This document shows positions 54,730 to 64,000 of a DNA stretch of 64,000 nucleotides, piece after piece. The notes beneath the pieces were generated by a model. It was not told where the DNA came from and ran no database searches. It saw only the letters and a program-made list of their open reading frames with translations. This DNA comes from Methanolobus profundi (lineage in GTDB: Archaea; Halobacteriota; Methanosarcinia; Methanosarcinales; Methanosarcinaceae), in assembly GCF_900114835.1 (NCBI RefSeq), contig NZ_FOUJ01000002.1, positions 204,374-268,373 of the forward strand. Direction: 5' to 3'. Position numbers and translations under genes: made by a program. The first letter of the stretch is position 1. The number at the start of each line of letters is the position of its first letter.

Positions 54730-56970
54730 ATGGATGAAGTACAGATCAAAGTAGAAAAGGCACACCCTAATGATTTTGGGAGAGGGATCATTCGCCTTGA
54801 CCCCACCACACTTTTAAGCCTCCAATTGTCACCCGGTGACATTGTCGAGATAGAAGGGAAGAGAAAGACCGCTGCTAAAGTATGGAGAGCTGAAAGACAG
54901 GATTGGGGACAGGGTATTGTCAGAATAGATGGATTCATCAGGCAGAACGCAGGAGTCGGTATCGGAGAAAGGATAACAGTAAAGAAAGCCGAGGTCACAA
55001 CTGCCACAAAAGTGATATTAGCACCACCAGAAGGTGTCACCATGGAATATGGTGATCACATAAGTGAGATCATCAAACGTAATATCATGAAACGTCCCCT
55101 TGTAGAAGGAGACATAATTCCTATAATCAGTTCAATGACACAGCCCATGACATCCCAGGTGGGCGGTGGACAGGCGATACCTCTTATCGCTGTGGAGACT
55201 GAGCCAAAGGAAGATGAGATCCTTATAATTGGAGAGTTCACTGAGATCGAACTTCGCCAGAAACCCGTCCGTGGTTACGACGGTGCTACCAGAGGTGTCA
55301 CCTACGAGGATATCGGCGGTCTTGGTACAGAGATACAGCGTGTCAGGGAGATGATAGAGCTTCCACTGAAACACCCTGAACTGTTCCAGAGATTGAACAT
55401 CGAACCTCCAAAGGGTATCATACTTTATGGTCCACCAGGAACTGGTAAGACACTTATAGCCAAGGCAGTTGCCAATGAATCCAGGGCTAATTTCCTCTAC
55501 ATTGCAGGTCCTGAGATCATGGGTAAATACTATGGTGAGAGCGAGGAACGTATCCGTAAGATCTTCGAAGAAGCAGAGGACGATGCCCCATCCATTGTAT
55601 TCATTGATGAGATCGACTCCATTGCACCCAAGAGACAGAACGTCACAGGAGAAGTAGAGCGCAGGGTCGTTGCCCAGTTGCTCACCATGATGGACGGTCT
55701 TGAGGAAAGAGGACAGGTAATAATAATCGGTGCCACCAACCGTGTGGATGCGATCGACCCGGCACTTCGCAGACCAGGAAGGTTCGACAGGGAGATAGAG
55801 ATCGGAGTTCCTGATACGGAAGACCGTCTTGAGATCCTGCAGATCCACACAAGGGGAGTTCCGCTTGCTGAAGATGTTGACGAGGATTTCCTTGATTATA
55901 TAGCAAAGCACACACAGGCATTTGTTGGTGCTGACCTTCTCGCACTTGTGCAGGAAGCTGCAATGCGTTCACTGAGACGTGCATTACCTGACATCAACCT
56001 TGAAGATGAGGACATCCCACAGGAGATACTGGACACTATCACAGTATGCAAAGAAGACTTTGATAATGCACTCAGGGAGATCGAACCATCCGCAATGAGA
56101 GAGGTACTGGTAGAGGTACCTGATGTAAGATGGAGCGACGTTGGAGGTCTTGACATAGCCAAGCAGGAGATAAAGGAAGCTGTGGAATGGCCGCTAACAA
56201 GACCTGATAAGTTCGTGAGCATGGGTATCAAACCACCAAAGGGCGTACTTCTATTTGGACCGCCTGGAACCGGAAAGACACTCATTGCACAGGCAGTGGC
56301 CAACGAATCAAATGCTAACTTCATCAGTATCAAAGGCCCACAGATGCTATCCAAATGGGTAGGAGAATCTGAAAAGGCCATCAGAGAAACCTTCAAGAAG
56401 GCAAGACAGGTTGCACCATGTATCGTTTTCTTCGACGAGATCGATTCAATTGCACCAATGAGAAGTGCCGGTTCTGAGGATTCAAAAGTATCCGAAAGAG
56501 TTGTCAATCAACTATTGACAGAACTTGATGGACTTGAACCGCTAAAAGAGATAGTAGTGGTTGCCGCAACCAACCGTCCAGACATAATCGACCCTGCACT
56601 TTTAAGATCAGGAAGGTTTGACAGGATGGTACTGGTAGGACAGTCCACATATGCAGGCAGGAAGGAGATCTTCAAGATCCATGCAAAGGACATACCACTT
56701 GGTGACGATGTCACAATAGATGACCTCGCATCAATAACGGAAGGATTTGTTGGAGCTGACATAGAAGCAGTATGCAGAGAAGCTGTTATGCTTGCACTAA
56801 GAGAGAATTTCGATTCTGAGAAAGTTGGTATGAAATACTTCAGGGAAGCTTTGAATAAGGTCAGGCCAACATTGTCCGAGAATCTTGTGGATTACTATGA
56901 GAAGATACAGGCACAGTTCAAGGGCGGTATCAAGAAAGAAGAAGCAAGTTCTTATATAGGATACAGATAA
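54730..56970 (+). CDS. VAT/Cdc48 AAA+ unfoldase
   Basis: 746 residues. The N-domain (about 1-180) has [18 protein letters not shown] and the double-psi barrel typical of Cdc48. Two AAA modules follow: D1 with [20 protein letters not shown] and Walker [16 protein letters not shown]2 with [20 protein letters not shown] and [14 protein letters not shown], each with ATNR sensor and arginine-finger motifs. It unfolds proteins for the archaeal proteasome. The C-terminus ends EASSYIGYR, an HbYX-like tail with Tyr-Arg rather than the strict motif. Confidence 0.96.
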   Translation: MDEVQIKVEKAHPNDFGRGIIRLDPTTLLSLQLSPGDIVEIEGKRKTAAKVWRAERQDWGQGIVRIDGFIRQNAGVGIGERITVKKAEVTTATKVILAPPEGVTMEYGDHISEIIKRNIMKRPLVEGDIIPIISSMTQPMTSQVGGGQAIPLIAVETEPKEDEILIIGEFTEIELRQKPVRGYDGATRGVTYEDIGGLGTEIQRVREMIELPLKHPELFQRLNIEPPKGIILYGPPGTGKTLIAKAVANESRANFLYIAGPEIMGKYYGESEERIRKIFEEAEDDAPSIVFIDEIDSIAPKRQNVTGEVERRVVAQLLTMMDGLEERGQVIIIGATNRVDAIDPALRRPGRFDREIEIGVPDTEDRLEILQIHTRGVPLAEDVDEDFLDYIAKHTQAFVGADLLALVQEAAMRSLRRALPDINLEDEDIPQEILDTITVCKEDFDNALREIEPSAMREVLVEVPDVRWSDVGGLDIAKQEIKEAVEWPLTRPDKFVSMGIKPPKGVLLFGPPGTGKTLIAQAVANESNANFISIKGPQMLSKWVGESEKAIRETFKKARQVAPCIVFFDEIDSIAPMRSAGSEDSKVSERVVNQLLTELDGLEPLKEIVVVAATNRPDIIDPALLRSGRFDRMVLVGQSTYAGRKEIFKIHAKDIPLGDDVTIDDLASITEGFVGADIEAVCREAVMLALRENFDSEKVGMKYFREALNKVRPTLSENLVDYYEKIQAQFKGGIKKEEASSYIGYR

Positions 56971-57012
56971 ATATATGAAAAATTTAAATGTGATTATTAT
57001 ACATAGGGGCGA

Positions 57013-57294
57013 ATGAAAATGGCAAACGTCTTTGCAAAGAACCTTTCGAGCAAACAGGTAATGGCAACAGATGGAACCGAGATCGGAATTCTGTTCAACA
57101 TCGTAATGGACATAAGAACAGGAGACCTTATCGACCTGATAGTTAAACCGGATATGAGTCTTGATACATCAAAATACAAGGCAGATGAGCAGTACATACT
57201 ATTGCCTTTCGAATCGGTCAGAGCTATCAAGGACTATATAGTCGTTGATAAGAACATGGCAAGAGGACTGGTCACTGAACCGGTCAATCTTTAA
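57013..57294 (+). CDS. PRC-barrel domain protein
   Basis: 93 residues. ANVFAKNLSSKQVMATDGTEIG, NIVMDIRTGDLIDLIVKP and LLPFESVRAIKDYIVVDKNM form a single PRC-barrel. Archaeal single-PRC proteins are common and include CdpB-type cell-division partners of SepF and FtsZ, but many lack a known role. It has its own promoter (AAAAATTTAAAT near 56978) and GGGGCGA ribosome site. Confidence 0.87.
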   Translation: MKMANVFAKNLSSKQVMATDGTEIGILFNIVMDIRTGDLIDLIVKPDMSLDTSKYKADEQYILLPFESVRAIKDYIVVDKNMARGLVTEPVNL

Positions 57295-57368
57295 ATTACA
57301 GACTGCAAAGAGCATATTTGCCTTTGCGGTTCTGCCACCTCTTTTTACTTTTGACGTTACACGGTCAC

Positions 57369-58049
57369 TTAGATAAGACCTTTTGATAAAAGGAAGTCTA
57401 TAGCTTCTGCAGTGCCATCGCCATATGTTGCCTCGCTGACATAATCGGCAATATCTTTCAGGAAATCATCAGCATTGCCCACTGCAACTGCAAAACCTGC
57501 TTCTTCAAGCATTTCAAGGTCATTGACCGAATCGCCTATAGCAACGAAGTCAGATGTTTGAAGTCCCATCAGTTCCGCCATTTTCAGAAGACCTGTACCC
57601 TTGTTTATCTTCCGGCTCTTTATATGAATAGCAAAGTGAGTATCGATTATCTCAACACCCGGAAAACGGTCCTTCAATAGCTCTTTTGCTTCATCGATAT
57701 CAAAGTTACTCCTGAGGACTATCTCTGTTTTCCTGTGAACAGAATCTAGTTTTTCCATATCGTATTTTGTGGACAGGAACTCGAATGCTTCCTCGCACTC
57801 ATGTATAACATCTGAGACAATTGGTTCGTTGTCAAAGCCATCTACAATGACACCACCATTCTCAGCTATTATATTACAGCATACGCCTACAAGTTTTGCT
57901 ACGGCCTTTGCATAACACAACACATTTCCGGTTGCTATCACAACAGGAATATCCAGCGAGCGCAGCTTTTCAGCAGCCTCGAGGCTGAGCTTGCGGTCCA
58001 TATGAGTGATAGTACCATCAACGTCGATCACAAGAGCCTTGTACTTCAT
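57369..58049 (-). CDS. Archaeal phosphoglycolate phosphatase (HAD superfamily)
   Basis: 226 residues. Motif I ALVIDVDGTITHMDRKLSLEA has the nucleophile Asp, PVVIATGNVLCYAKAV is motif II, the C2B-type cap follows, and FVAIGDSVNDLEMLEEAGFAVAVGNA is motif IV. This matches the TA0175-type phosphoglycolate phosphatase/sucrose-phosphatase-like group. I start at MKYKALVID (58049) rather than 13 codons earlier. Substrate assignment is by family. Confidence 0.88.
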   Translation of the reverse strand: MKYKALVIDVDGTITHMDRKLSLEAAEKLRSLDIPVVIATGNVLCYAKAVAKLVGVCCNIIAENGGVIVDGFDNEPIVSDVIHECEEAFEFLSTKYDMEKLDSVHRKTEIVLRSNFDIDEAKELLKDRFPGVEIIDTHFAIHIKSRKINKGTGLLKMAELMGLQTSDFVAIGDSVNDLEMLEEAGFAVAVGNADDFLKDIADYVSEATYGDGTAEAIDFLLSKGLI

Positions 58050-58161
58050 ATGCACTAAATGAAATGAAATAGATAAAAGTGTTTTCAATGCATGATATTT
58101 CCAGACATCAGAAAAAGAGAGGAGGATCCCATAAAGAGATCCGGTTAGATGTTACAAACTA

Positions 58162-59139
58162 TCATGGATCACGCAGACCAGGAGTTGTAACGGAAATTAT
58201 TGCTTCACCATCAGGAAGGTTCGGAGAATCCACAAGTTTGACTATCCTCTTGTCACCCTTGGATTTACGTAAGTACAACCTGAATGTAGCCGTGTGTCCT
58301 ACGATATGACCACCGATAGGTTTTGTAGGATCACCAAAGAAAGCATCTGGTTTTGACATGACCTGATTTGTAACTACAACACTTGCGTTGTAAAGATCAC
58401 CACATTTCTGCAGGCCATGAAGGTGTTTGTTGAGCTTCTGTTGCCTGTCTGCAAGTGTTCCCCTTCCTATGTACTCTGCTCTGAAATGAGCTGTAAGGGA
58501 ATCCACGATGAAAAGCCTCACTGGCATATCAGTGTCCTTTAGCTCATTAGCCAGCTCCATTGCAGAATCAACAAGGAGGATCTGGTGATTGGAATTATAA
58601 GCACGTGCCACATGTATGTGTTTCAGGAACTCTTCGGGATCATATTCCTGACCATATACCTCGGACAGACCATCGACCATCTGCTTGATCCTTTCGGGCC
58701 TGAAGGTGTTCTCAGTATCTATTATGATCACAGACCCACTTAGTCCGCCCTGTTCCTTTGGCAATTGTACATTCACAGCAAGCTGGTGTGCGACCTGCGT
58801 TTTACCAGAACCAAATTCACCATAGAGTTCAGTAATTGCCTGAGTGTCTATACCACCGCCCATCATCTCATCGAATTCGGTACATCCTGTGGTCAGCTTA
58901 CCCACAAGCTTCCTTCGTTCCATGACCATATCACCGGTCTCGAAACCTCCAATATCTGCAGACTGGCGGGCTGCGAGAATGATCTTTGAAGCTGTAGATT
59001 CACCAATTTCGGCTGCTGTTGCAAGTTCTGCCGGTGAGGATACTGCGATCGCCTCTATCGTTGTAAAACCTGCATCCTTTAATTTTTGCGCGGTTGCCGG
59101 ACCGACATGGTCCAGTTCTTCTAATAACACTTCTGACAT
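58162..59139 (-). CDS. radA: RadA recombinase
   Basis: Archaeal RecA/Rad51 homologue that forms filaments on single-stranded DNA. An N-terminal helix-hairpin-helix ([20 protein letters not shown]) precedes the ATPase core with Walker [20 protein letters not shown], Walker [20 protein letters not shown], the L2 region [20 protein letters not shown] and [14 protein letters not shown]. The 325-residue length is exact for the family. No intein is present. It is divergent from coaD. Confidence 0.97.
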   Translation of the reverse strand: MSEVLLEELDHVGPATAQKLKDAGFTTIEAIAVSSPAELATAAEIGESTASKIILAARQSADIGGFETGDMVMERRKLVGKLTTGCTEFDEMMGGGIDTQAITELYGEFGSGKTQVAHQLAVNVQLPKEQGGLSGSVIIIDTENTFRPERIKQMVDGLSEVYGQEYDPEEFLKHIHVARAYNSNHQILLVDSAMELANELKDTDMPVRLFIVDSLTAHFRAEYIGRGTLADRQQKLNKHLHGLQKCGDLYNASVVVTNQVMSKPDAFFGDPTKPIGGHIVGHTATFRLYLRKSKGDKRIVKLVDSPNLPDGEAIISVTTPGLRDP

Positions 59140-59287
59140 TTATCTTAACTCCTGGGTGCACATGTTTTCTTCTGGTGCACAGTTAGTTTACTTAATTGCT
59201 CTATGAGTATATATACATGAAGAGAGCGGGGTGAAAGTATTATTTATAACACAAGGCTTATCATCGAACATACATTATTAGAGAGCA

Positions 59288-59758
59288 ATGCCCAGAGTAG
59301 TAGTAGGCGGGACTTTCGAGTGCCTTCACGACGGACACAGAGAACTTCTGAGAAAAGCATTCGAGCTTGCCGGTGAAGGATCAGTGGATATTGGCCTGAC
59401 ATCCGATGAGATGGCAAACAAACGCCCACGCCATGTTCCTGACTATGGCACCAGAGAAGGGAAGCTCATTGAATACATCAGGAAAATAGCAGAAGGCCAG
59501 GAATATAGCATCATAGAGCTCAACGAACCCTATGGAAAAACACTTACTAAGAACTACGACTACATAGTCGTGTCTCCTGAAACATATCCCGTTGCCATGA
59601 AGATAAACAAGCTCAGAGCCGGGAAAGGTATCCAGAAGATAAATATCGTCAAAGTGGATTATGTGCTTGCTGATGACGAAAAACCGATATCATCCACCAG
59701 AATTGTTGATGGCGAGATAGATATCCATGGGCATCTGAAGTCCGGAGACAGAACATAA
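59288..59758 (+). CDS. coaD: Archaeal phosphopantetheine adenylyltransferase CoaD
   Basis: Adenylates 4'-phosphopantetheine in CoA synthesis. VVVGGTFECLHDGHRELLRKAF has the HxGH-type motif (HDGH), DIGLTSDEMANKR follows, and KPISSTRIVDGEIDIHG is the ISSTR phosphate-binding end. 156 residues, as in archaea. It precedes a small unknown gene by 31 bases. Confidence 0.95.
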   Translation: MPRVVVGGTFECLHDGHRELLRKAFELAGEGSVDIGLTSDEMANKRPRHVPDYGTREGKLIEYIRKIAEGQEYSIIELNEPYGKTLTKNYDYIVVSPETYPVAMKINKLRAGKGIQKINIVKVDYVLADDEKPISSTRIVDGEIDIHGHLKSGDRT

Positions 59759-59789
59759 TTTTATAAACTATTTTTTACAACTAAGGTCC

Positions 59790-60122
59790 ATGGGTAGAGT
59801 ATTCAACGAAATGGACAATCAGATCTTTAACAAGCTTGCACCGGAACTCAGTGGAAATACCATGTCCAATGCAGGACACAACTATCCTTTTATCCTCAGA
59901 CCGATCTCACACAAGATAGCAGAGGACGGGGAAGATTTCAGGAACAGGATGGAGAAGCTGGATACTGAGGAAATGGAATATCTTTTCCAGATGGCAATGG
60001 AAGGAAAAGAGGATGTCAGGTCACTTGAAGAGGATGATGTTGACACATTCCTTGAACTTGTTGAAGAGAAACTTTCAGCAGAGAAGCTAAAAGAGCTGAA
60101 AGCAAAGCTCGGCATGGCATAA
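59790..60122 (+). CDS. Hypothetical acidic helical protein
   Basis: 110 residues, family not recognised. The N-terminal half (FNEMDNQIFNKLAPELSGN and NAGHNYPFILRPISHKIAED) is followed by a helical Glu-rich half (EEMEYLFQMAMEGKEDVRSL, EEDDVDTFLELVEEKLSAEK). No Cys, signal or membrane segment. A TATA-like TTTTATAAAC (59759-59768) gives it a private promoter, and the next gene starts directly after its stop, so the two are coupled. Confidence 0.7.
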   Translation: MGRVFNEMDNQIFNKLAPELSGNTMSNAGHNYPFILRPISHKIAEDGEDFRNRMEKLDTEEMEYLFQMAMEGKEDVRSLEEDDVDTFLELVEEKLSAEKLKELKAKLGMA

Positions 60123-60959
60123 ATGAAGCCTTCCAAACTCCTTTTTGGTAGCGCAGGAACGCCAAAGAGCTCTAAGAAGAGAAATAGTATATCCGGCATA
60201 GAAAGAGTAAAGGAACTCGGACTTGGCTGCATGGAACTGGAGTTCGTCCGTGGTGTCAAAATGGGTGAGGCCACTGCCGGAGATGTTCGCAGGAAGGCTG
60301 AAAAAGAAGATATCTCATTGAGCGTACATGCTCCATACTACATCAATCTCAACTCCCTTGAACCTGAAAAGGTCGATGCCAGTATCGAAAGGATATACAG
60401 GTCATCATTGATCGGTAACCTCTGTGGTGCACGGAACATAGTGTTCCATCCTGCATATTACCAGAAAGATACGCCTGAAAAAGTATATGATAAGGTGTAT
60501 GAACTGCTGAAAAAGCTTACTTCAAGGTTGGCAGATGAGAGTATCGAGGTCATACTTCGCCCGGAGACCACTGGTAAAGGAACCCAGTTCGGTAGCCTTC
60601 AGGAGAATGTGAGACTTGGTGTGGAGCTCGACAATGTACTGCCATGCATAGATTTCTCCCATCTTCACGCAAGAAGTTGTGGAGCAGAGAACTGTTATGA
60701 TGAATTCGCTGCCACACTGGAGTTCATTGAGAACGAGCTTGGCAGGGAAGGACTGGATGACATGCATATGCATGTATCTGGTATAGAGTATGGTGAAAAG
60801 GGAGAAAGGAACCATCTTAACCTTGATGATTCAGACCTTCGGTATCCGGAACTTATGAAAGCCCTGAAGGATTTCAAAGTAAAAGGACTTCTGATATGTG
60901 AAAGCCCTGATAATGACGAAGACGCCCTGCTTCTTAAAAGAACATATGAGGGGTTGTAG
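60123..60959 (+). CDS. TIM-barrel AP-endonuclease-2-like protein (Nfo/EndoIV family)
   Basis: 278 residues of the xylose-isomerase-like TIM barrel. LLFGSAGTPKSSKKRNSISG opens it, SLSVHAPYYINLNSLEPEKV, IVFHPAYYQKDTPEKVYDKV, EVILRPETTGKGTQFGSLQE, CIDFSHLHARSC and DDMHMHVSGIEYGEKGERNH supply the His, Glu and Asp metal ligands of endonuclease IV. It probably repairs abasic sites, though some homologues act on sugars. The ATG follows the upstream stop without a gap. Confidence 0.88.
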   Translation: MKPSKLLFGSAGTPKSSKKRNSISGIERVKELGLGCMELEFVRGVKMGEATAGDVRRKAEKEDISLSVHAPYYINLNSLEPEKVDASIERIYRSSLIGNLCGARNIVFHPAYYQKDTPEKVYDKVYELLKKLTSRLADESIEVILRPETTGKGTQFGSLQENVRLGVELDNVLPCIDFSHLHARSCGAENCYDEFAATLEFIENELGREGLDDMHMHVSGIEYGEKGERNHLNLDDSDLRYPELMKALKDFKVKGLLICESPDNDEDALLLKRTYEGL

Positions 60960-60969
60960 ACACTCATAC

Positions 60970-61656
60970 TCAAATATGAATACCCGGTGCCACATATTCC
61001 AGCAGTGGGTGGAGCAATGTGAAGAGACCTATTGCAACAATAACAGAACCACTTACAAATGGAAGTTTGTTTATCTTTGTACTGCTCACATAGCTCTCAA
61101 TGAAGCCCTTCCCTTTAACAAATACAACTGACAGGGATGTAATGGCTATTGCCAGACCAAAACTGAATATCAGCACATAGATCAGACCATTATATATCTG
61201 ACCATTTGCAATGCTGAAAAGCAATATTGCAAGAGCAGCAGGACATGGAATAAGTCCGGTGGAAAGTCCTATTGCAATAACACCTTTTTTAGTATCGATC
61301 GCATGTTCATGAGGATGATAGAATTTTCTCAGTATCCATGCCCCCACAACTATCAGAATTATTCCTCCGACCACGCTCATTATATCATGGGTCATGTCAA
61401 CATTCAATGTTTCTACTAGATAGATCGACGCTACACCAAGTCCCAGCACAACCACGACATGGGACACAACAATGGTCAGCCCCAGAAGAAGTGCATCTTT
61501 CAGGGTTGCATCCGTACCCATGACAAAAACTGCCATTATAGATTTTCCATGCCCCGGCTCCAGTGCGTGAAGTGCACCAAGCAGAAAAGCAGATATGACT
61601 ATCAGAAAGCTAAGTTCCGATGACAGAGCCTCTGTTCCAATTGAAAGTAGTTCCAT
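60970..61656 (-). CDS. NicO-family nickel/cobalt transporter
   Basis: 228 residues, six or more membrane segments. FLLGALHALEPGHGKSIMAVFVMG carries the HAxEPGHGKS metal-binding motif of NicO/RcnA proteins. LTIVVSHVVVVLGLGVASIYL and STGLIPCPAALAILLFSIANG are further family marks. It may import or export Ni2+/Co2+. TTAGTA/TACTAA palindromes flank its TATA box, which fits control by NikR. Confidence 0.87.
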   Translation of the reverse strand: MELLSIGTEALSSELSFLIVISAFLLGALHALEPGHGKSIMAVFVMGTDATLKDALLLGLTIVVSHVVVVLGLGVASIYLVETLNVDMTHDIMSVVGGIILIVVGAWILRKFYHPHEHAIDTKKGVIAIGLSTGLIPCPAALAILLFSIANGQIYNGLIYVLIFSFGLAIAITSLSVVFVKGKGFIESYVSSTKINKLPFVSGSVIVAIGLFTLLHPLLEYVAPGIHI

Positions 61657-61712
61657 GATAAATTACCCCTTTGTTAATCAAGACCTAATTACTGACAATG
61701 TGCAGTAGTACT

Positions 61713-61790
61713 TAGTAATACTAATTTAACTTGTGTTTATAAATAAGTTATGAATAAGTATGCTACAAAAACATATATTAGTAATACTCA
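61713..61790 (-). promoter_or_regulatory. nicO promoter with two TTAGTAATACT motifs
   Basis: TTAGTAATACTAA (61713-61725) is a perfect palindrome around a single central base, and TTAGTAATACTCA (61778-61790) is a near copy 65 bases away. On the minus strand the TATA-like TTATTTATAAAC (about 61737-61748) lies between them. The expected transcript start falls on the first palindrome. The arms match the palindrome before nikR (42903-42919). Candidate NikR operators. Confidence 0.5.
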
Positions 61791-61967
61791 TTTTCAAAAT
61801 ACTACATGATCATAGACCGAAAAAGAGCATTTCAGGCAGGATCACGTGACCAATAGCAATACTGAACGTATTGCAGCATTACAGATACAGGAACATATCA
61901 GGTACGTGCATTAGAAGAAAAGGCTGAATAAAATTACAAGATATAGAAAAAGAAAGAGAGAAGGACC
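61791..61967. other. Short gene-free stretch with a 7-bp hairpin
   Basis: No gene. GCAATAC-TGAAC-GTATTGC (61856-61874) is a perfect seven-base-pair inverted repeat. It lies 94 bases past the cbiO stop on the minus strand and could mark the 3' end of the cbi transport transcript. Its GTATT arms faintly resemble the neighbouring operator motif. The rest is unremarkable. Confidence 0.35.
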
Positions 61968-63308
61968 TTAACAGGATCCTTTACCATTACCATTATCTGA
62001 ATCCCCATTTACAACCCCTACATGGAGATTTATTCCACTCTTTTCGATGTAACCGTTTATCCTCTCAAGTGCATGGTCCACCATGCCGCCGTGTGTCAGT
62101 ATAAGGCATCTCTGCCCGGAGAGTGCATTGAGTATTGACCTGTCAATGACACCGGATGTCACATGTAGATAGATCTCATCCCTTTCAGCGACGATCTTGC
62201 TCTTCTTGCCCATTGCACCTACACACTCTATGCCGTCATTCTTCAGGACCTGCAACAGTTCCTCATTATCGTAAGCTGAAGTATCATATATAGAAATAGA
62301 GCCAGCCCTCAGGGGTTTCCTTCCCATCTCGACTATTGCAAGACCATCCTCATGTTTGTGAAGGACTTTGCAGTTAGCAGCCTCGTACATAGAATCCTGA
62401 GCAAATTCCCCATAGAGGATACCCATGTTTATTGTCTCGCCTTCCTTCACCTCAGGAGGAACATCGACCCACATAAGATTTTGTGGTCTCAGTGTATGAA
62501 CAAGGTCCGGGATATCCCTTGGTGGCTTTGAAGCACGTGCAATTCCCCTTTTCCTGATCTCATCATATATCTCAAGGGTGATCGGTCTTTTAAGATAGGC
62601 TTCCTTGAGCTTCTCGGTCTGCCTGAATATCTCCTCAGGAGTTCCTTCACTTATCACCTTGCGGTCATTCATAAGGAAAACATAATCGGCCCAGCCATAT
62701 GCCAGATCCACATCATGAGTGGATATGATGATCGTCTTTCCGAAGTAATTCAGTTCATTGAGAAGGTCCATGACCTCATCGGCACCTACAGGATCCAGAT
62801 TGGAAAGTGGTTCATCAAGAACTATGACCTCAGGGTCCATGGCAACAACACCTGCTATTGCAACCCTCTTCTTCTGTCCGCCGCTCAGATGGTGAGGAGG
62901 CTTGTCCTTCAGGTGTGTAAGACCTACGTATTCAAGAGTATCATGAACTATCTTTGCAACCTTATCCTTTGGATAATCAAGGTTTGTCGGACCAAATGCT
63001 ACATCCTGATAGATGGTTGGAGCAAATATCTGGTCATCAGAATTCTGGAAAACTATACCGACGCTCTTTCTCACTTCCCTGAGTGACTTAGAGTCATATT
63101 TCAAAGGTTTTCCATGGAATAGAACCTCGCCTTTTTTGGGACGGTGAGTTCCATTGAGGGTCATGAAAAGGGTGGACTTCCCTGAACCATTGCGTCCTAC
63201 GAAGGCTATTTTCTTTCCTTTCTGAATAGTAATATTGATGTCCTCAAGGGCAAGAGTACCATCAGGATAAGAGTAACTAAGATCCTTTGTTTCTAAAATA
63301 ACCACCAT
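61968..63308 (-). CDS. cbiO: CbiO/EcfA cobalt-type ABC ATPase with a C-terminal extension
   Basis: 446 residues. The ATPase (about 1-280) has Walker [22 protein letters not shown]-loop [23 protein letters not shown], signature [21 protein letters not shown], Walker [21 protein letters not shown] and the switch His in [16 protein letters not shown] further 165 residues follow (from about 280), including [20 protein letters not shown] and [20 protein letters not shown], a domain absent from standard CbiO. It powers the ECF cobalt or nickel importer with CbiQ, six bases upstream. Confidence 0.94.
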   Translation of the reverse strand: MVVILETKDLSYSYPDGTLALEDINITIQKGKKIAFVGRNGSGKSTLFMTLNGTHRPKKGEVLFHGKPLKYDSKSLREVRKSVGIVFQNSDDQIFAPTIYQDVAFGPTNLDYPKDKVAKIVHDTLEYVGLTHLKDKPPHHLSGGQKKRVAIAGVVAMDPEVIVLDEPLSNLDPVGADEVMDLLNELNYFGKTIIISTHDVDLAYGWADYVFLMNDRKVISEGTPEEIFRQTEKLKEAYLKRPITLEIYDEIRKRGIARASKPPRDIPDLVHTLRPQNLMWVDVPPEVKEGETINMGILYGEFAQDSMYEAANCKVLHKHEDGLAIVEMGRKPLRAGSISIYDTSAYDNEELLQVLKNDGIECVGAMGKKSKIVAERDEIYLHVTSGVIDRSILNALSGQRCLILTHGGMVDHALERINGYIEKSGINLHVGVVNGDSDNGNGKGSC

Positions 63309-63314
63309 TTCACC

Positions 63315-64000
63315 TCAAATAAAAGATATTCCCCTTGTTAGCCAGAAGACCACAAGTACGATCGCAAAATATGCCCCAGTAAGTAACATTTCCGGCATCT
63401 TCACTGGTCTTTTCTCATCATACATTATCATCTTGCCGTCATAACACCTTGAATTCATGGACAGATAGAGCTTTTCACCCTGTTCCCATGACCTGATGAA
63501 AAGATTAGTACCCAGCATCACCATTGACCTGAAAGAGGTCTTGAAATCACGATATCCAAGACGCACGGTCTGAGCATATCTTATCCCCATTGCAACATCA
63601 AGGAAGACAAAGATGTAGCGATACATCATCATCGCTATCTCTACAAAAGAATCAGGGAGTTTGGCGGCTTTGAGCACTGCGAAGAGTTCGATCATCGGTG
63701 TTGTCAGTGACAGGAAGAACAGACATGACATACCACTGATGGTCCTTGCAAGAATGAGCAAGGCCATATTCAGACCCTGTGAGCTCACCCCAAGAGTATA
63801 TCCAAATATATCAAATTCAAAAAGATTGGCACCTTCACCAAAAAAGAAGGCAATGATCACTATGCTCACAAGCACAAAACCTGCAGGAACTGCAAGTATC
63901 TTAAAATAGAATTTTGGAGGGACCTTTCCAAAAAAGATGGTTGCAAAACTCATACACAATGCTATGGTGAACGGAACGAAGGGAGATGAAGATGATACAC
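63315..64000 (-). CDS. cbiQ: CbiQ/EcfT transmembrane subunit (start beyond window)
   Basis: The frame is open to the right edge, so the N-terminus is missing; 227 residues are present. Hydrophobic segments include YFKILAVPAGFVLVSIVIIAFF and ALLILARTISGMSCLFFLSL. MMMYRYIFVFLDVAMGIRYAQTVRLGY and MLGTNLFIRSWEQGEKLYLSMNSRCYDG contain the coupling-helix motifs that contact CbiO. CbiM and CbiN would be expected to the right. Confidence 0.93.
   Translation of the reverse strand, partial: VSSSSPFVPFTIALCMSFATIFFGKVPPKFYFKILAVPAGFVLVSIVIIAFFFGEGANLFEFDIFGYTLGVSSQGLNMALLILARTISGMSCLFFLSLTTPMIELFAVLKAAKLPDSFVEIAMMMYRYIFVFLDVAMGIRYAQTVRLGYRDFKTSFRSMVMLGTNLFIRSWEQGEKLYLSMNSRCYDGKMIMYDEKRPVKMPEMLLTGAYFAIVLVVFWLTRGISFI

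Overview
The window is chromosomal DNA of a methanogenic archaeon of the order Methanosarcinales, most like the methylotrophic genera Methanolobus, Methanococcoides or Methanohalophilus. This rests on F420-dependent methylene-H4MPT reductase (mer) beside an FpoF-type F420H2 dehydrogenase subunit, a pentaheme cytochrome c with an archaeal PGF-CTERM-like tail, archaeal RadA, VAT/Cdc48, a TRAM protein and NreA, several methanogen flavoproteins, and AT-rich TATA-type promoters followed by GGTGA/GGAGG ribosome sites. Gene density is high. I see no insertion sequence, phage, CRISPR array or rRNA. The genus is an inference.

Layout. 1-3.7 kb: anaerobic cobalamin genes, cbiT-L-F-(G) on the minus strand and divergent cbiP. 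3.9-7.05 kb: an iron-uptake operon (feoA, feoB, an unnamed four-helix membrane protein, a FeoC-like Fe-S winged-helix protein) behind a DtxR-type box. 7.6-12.0 kb: trpDFEG plus an AK6-like kinase. 12.0-18.2 kb: a minus-strand signalling cluster with a hybrid kinase, a CheY-like regulator, a giant PAS/PocR histidine kinase and a small upstream gene that appears frameshifted. 18.36-20.7 kb: tRNA-Cys(GCA), cysS and a PhzF-family gene. 20.7-23.3 kb: nadM, fpoF and mer on the minus strand.

23.7-29.9 kb is the most distinctive block. It holds two DUF2180 zinc-ribbon proteins, an AhpD-like protein, a pentaheme surface cytochrome, a ferredoxin lacking one cluster cysteine, an iron-sulfur flavoprotein, an FNR-like reductase, an AfpA flavoprotein and a PLP-dependent decarboxylase. 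It reads as an electron-transfer module linking cytoplasmic flavin/ferredoxin carriers to a cell-surface cytochrome. 29.9-31.8 kb: DUF429 and inositol-phosphate synthase. 32.1-34.1 kb: an oxygen-defence set of ferritin-like protein, F420H2 oxidase and ferredoxin-thioredoxin reductase. 34.2-41.5 kb: CBS protein with cation/proton antiporter, PAS protein, PfkB kinase, and a P2A ATPase with an overlapping membrane-anchored beta-propeller. 41.6-42.9 kb: hemerythrin, ArsR regulator and NikR.

43-46.9 kb: purC, a CrtI-like oxidoreductase and a DUF47/Pit phosphate pair. 47-50.6 kb: NreA, a Cys-rich HTH protein, IscU, IscS and SUI1. 50.7-54.5 kb: DUF192, purL, a flavodoxin-family protein and TRAM. 54.7-61 kb: VAT, PRC-barrel, phosphoglycolate phosphatase, radA, coaD, an unknown protein and a TIM-barrel protein. 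61-64 kb: a NicO nickel/cobalt exporter or transporter and the cbiO-cbiQ part of an ECF metal importer, which runs off the right edge.

Metals are a recurring theme. The cobalamin genes, Feo, NikR, NicO and CbiQO serve the iron, nickel and cobalt needs of methanogenesis, and related TTAGTA/TACTAA palindromes precede both nikR and nicO.
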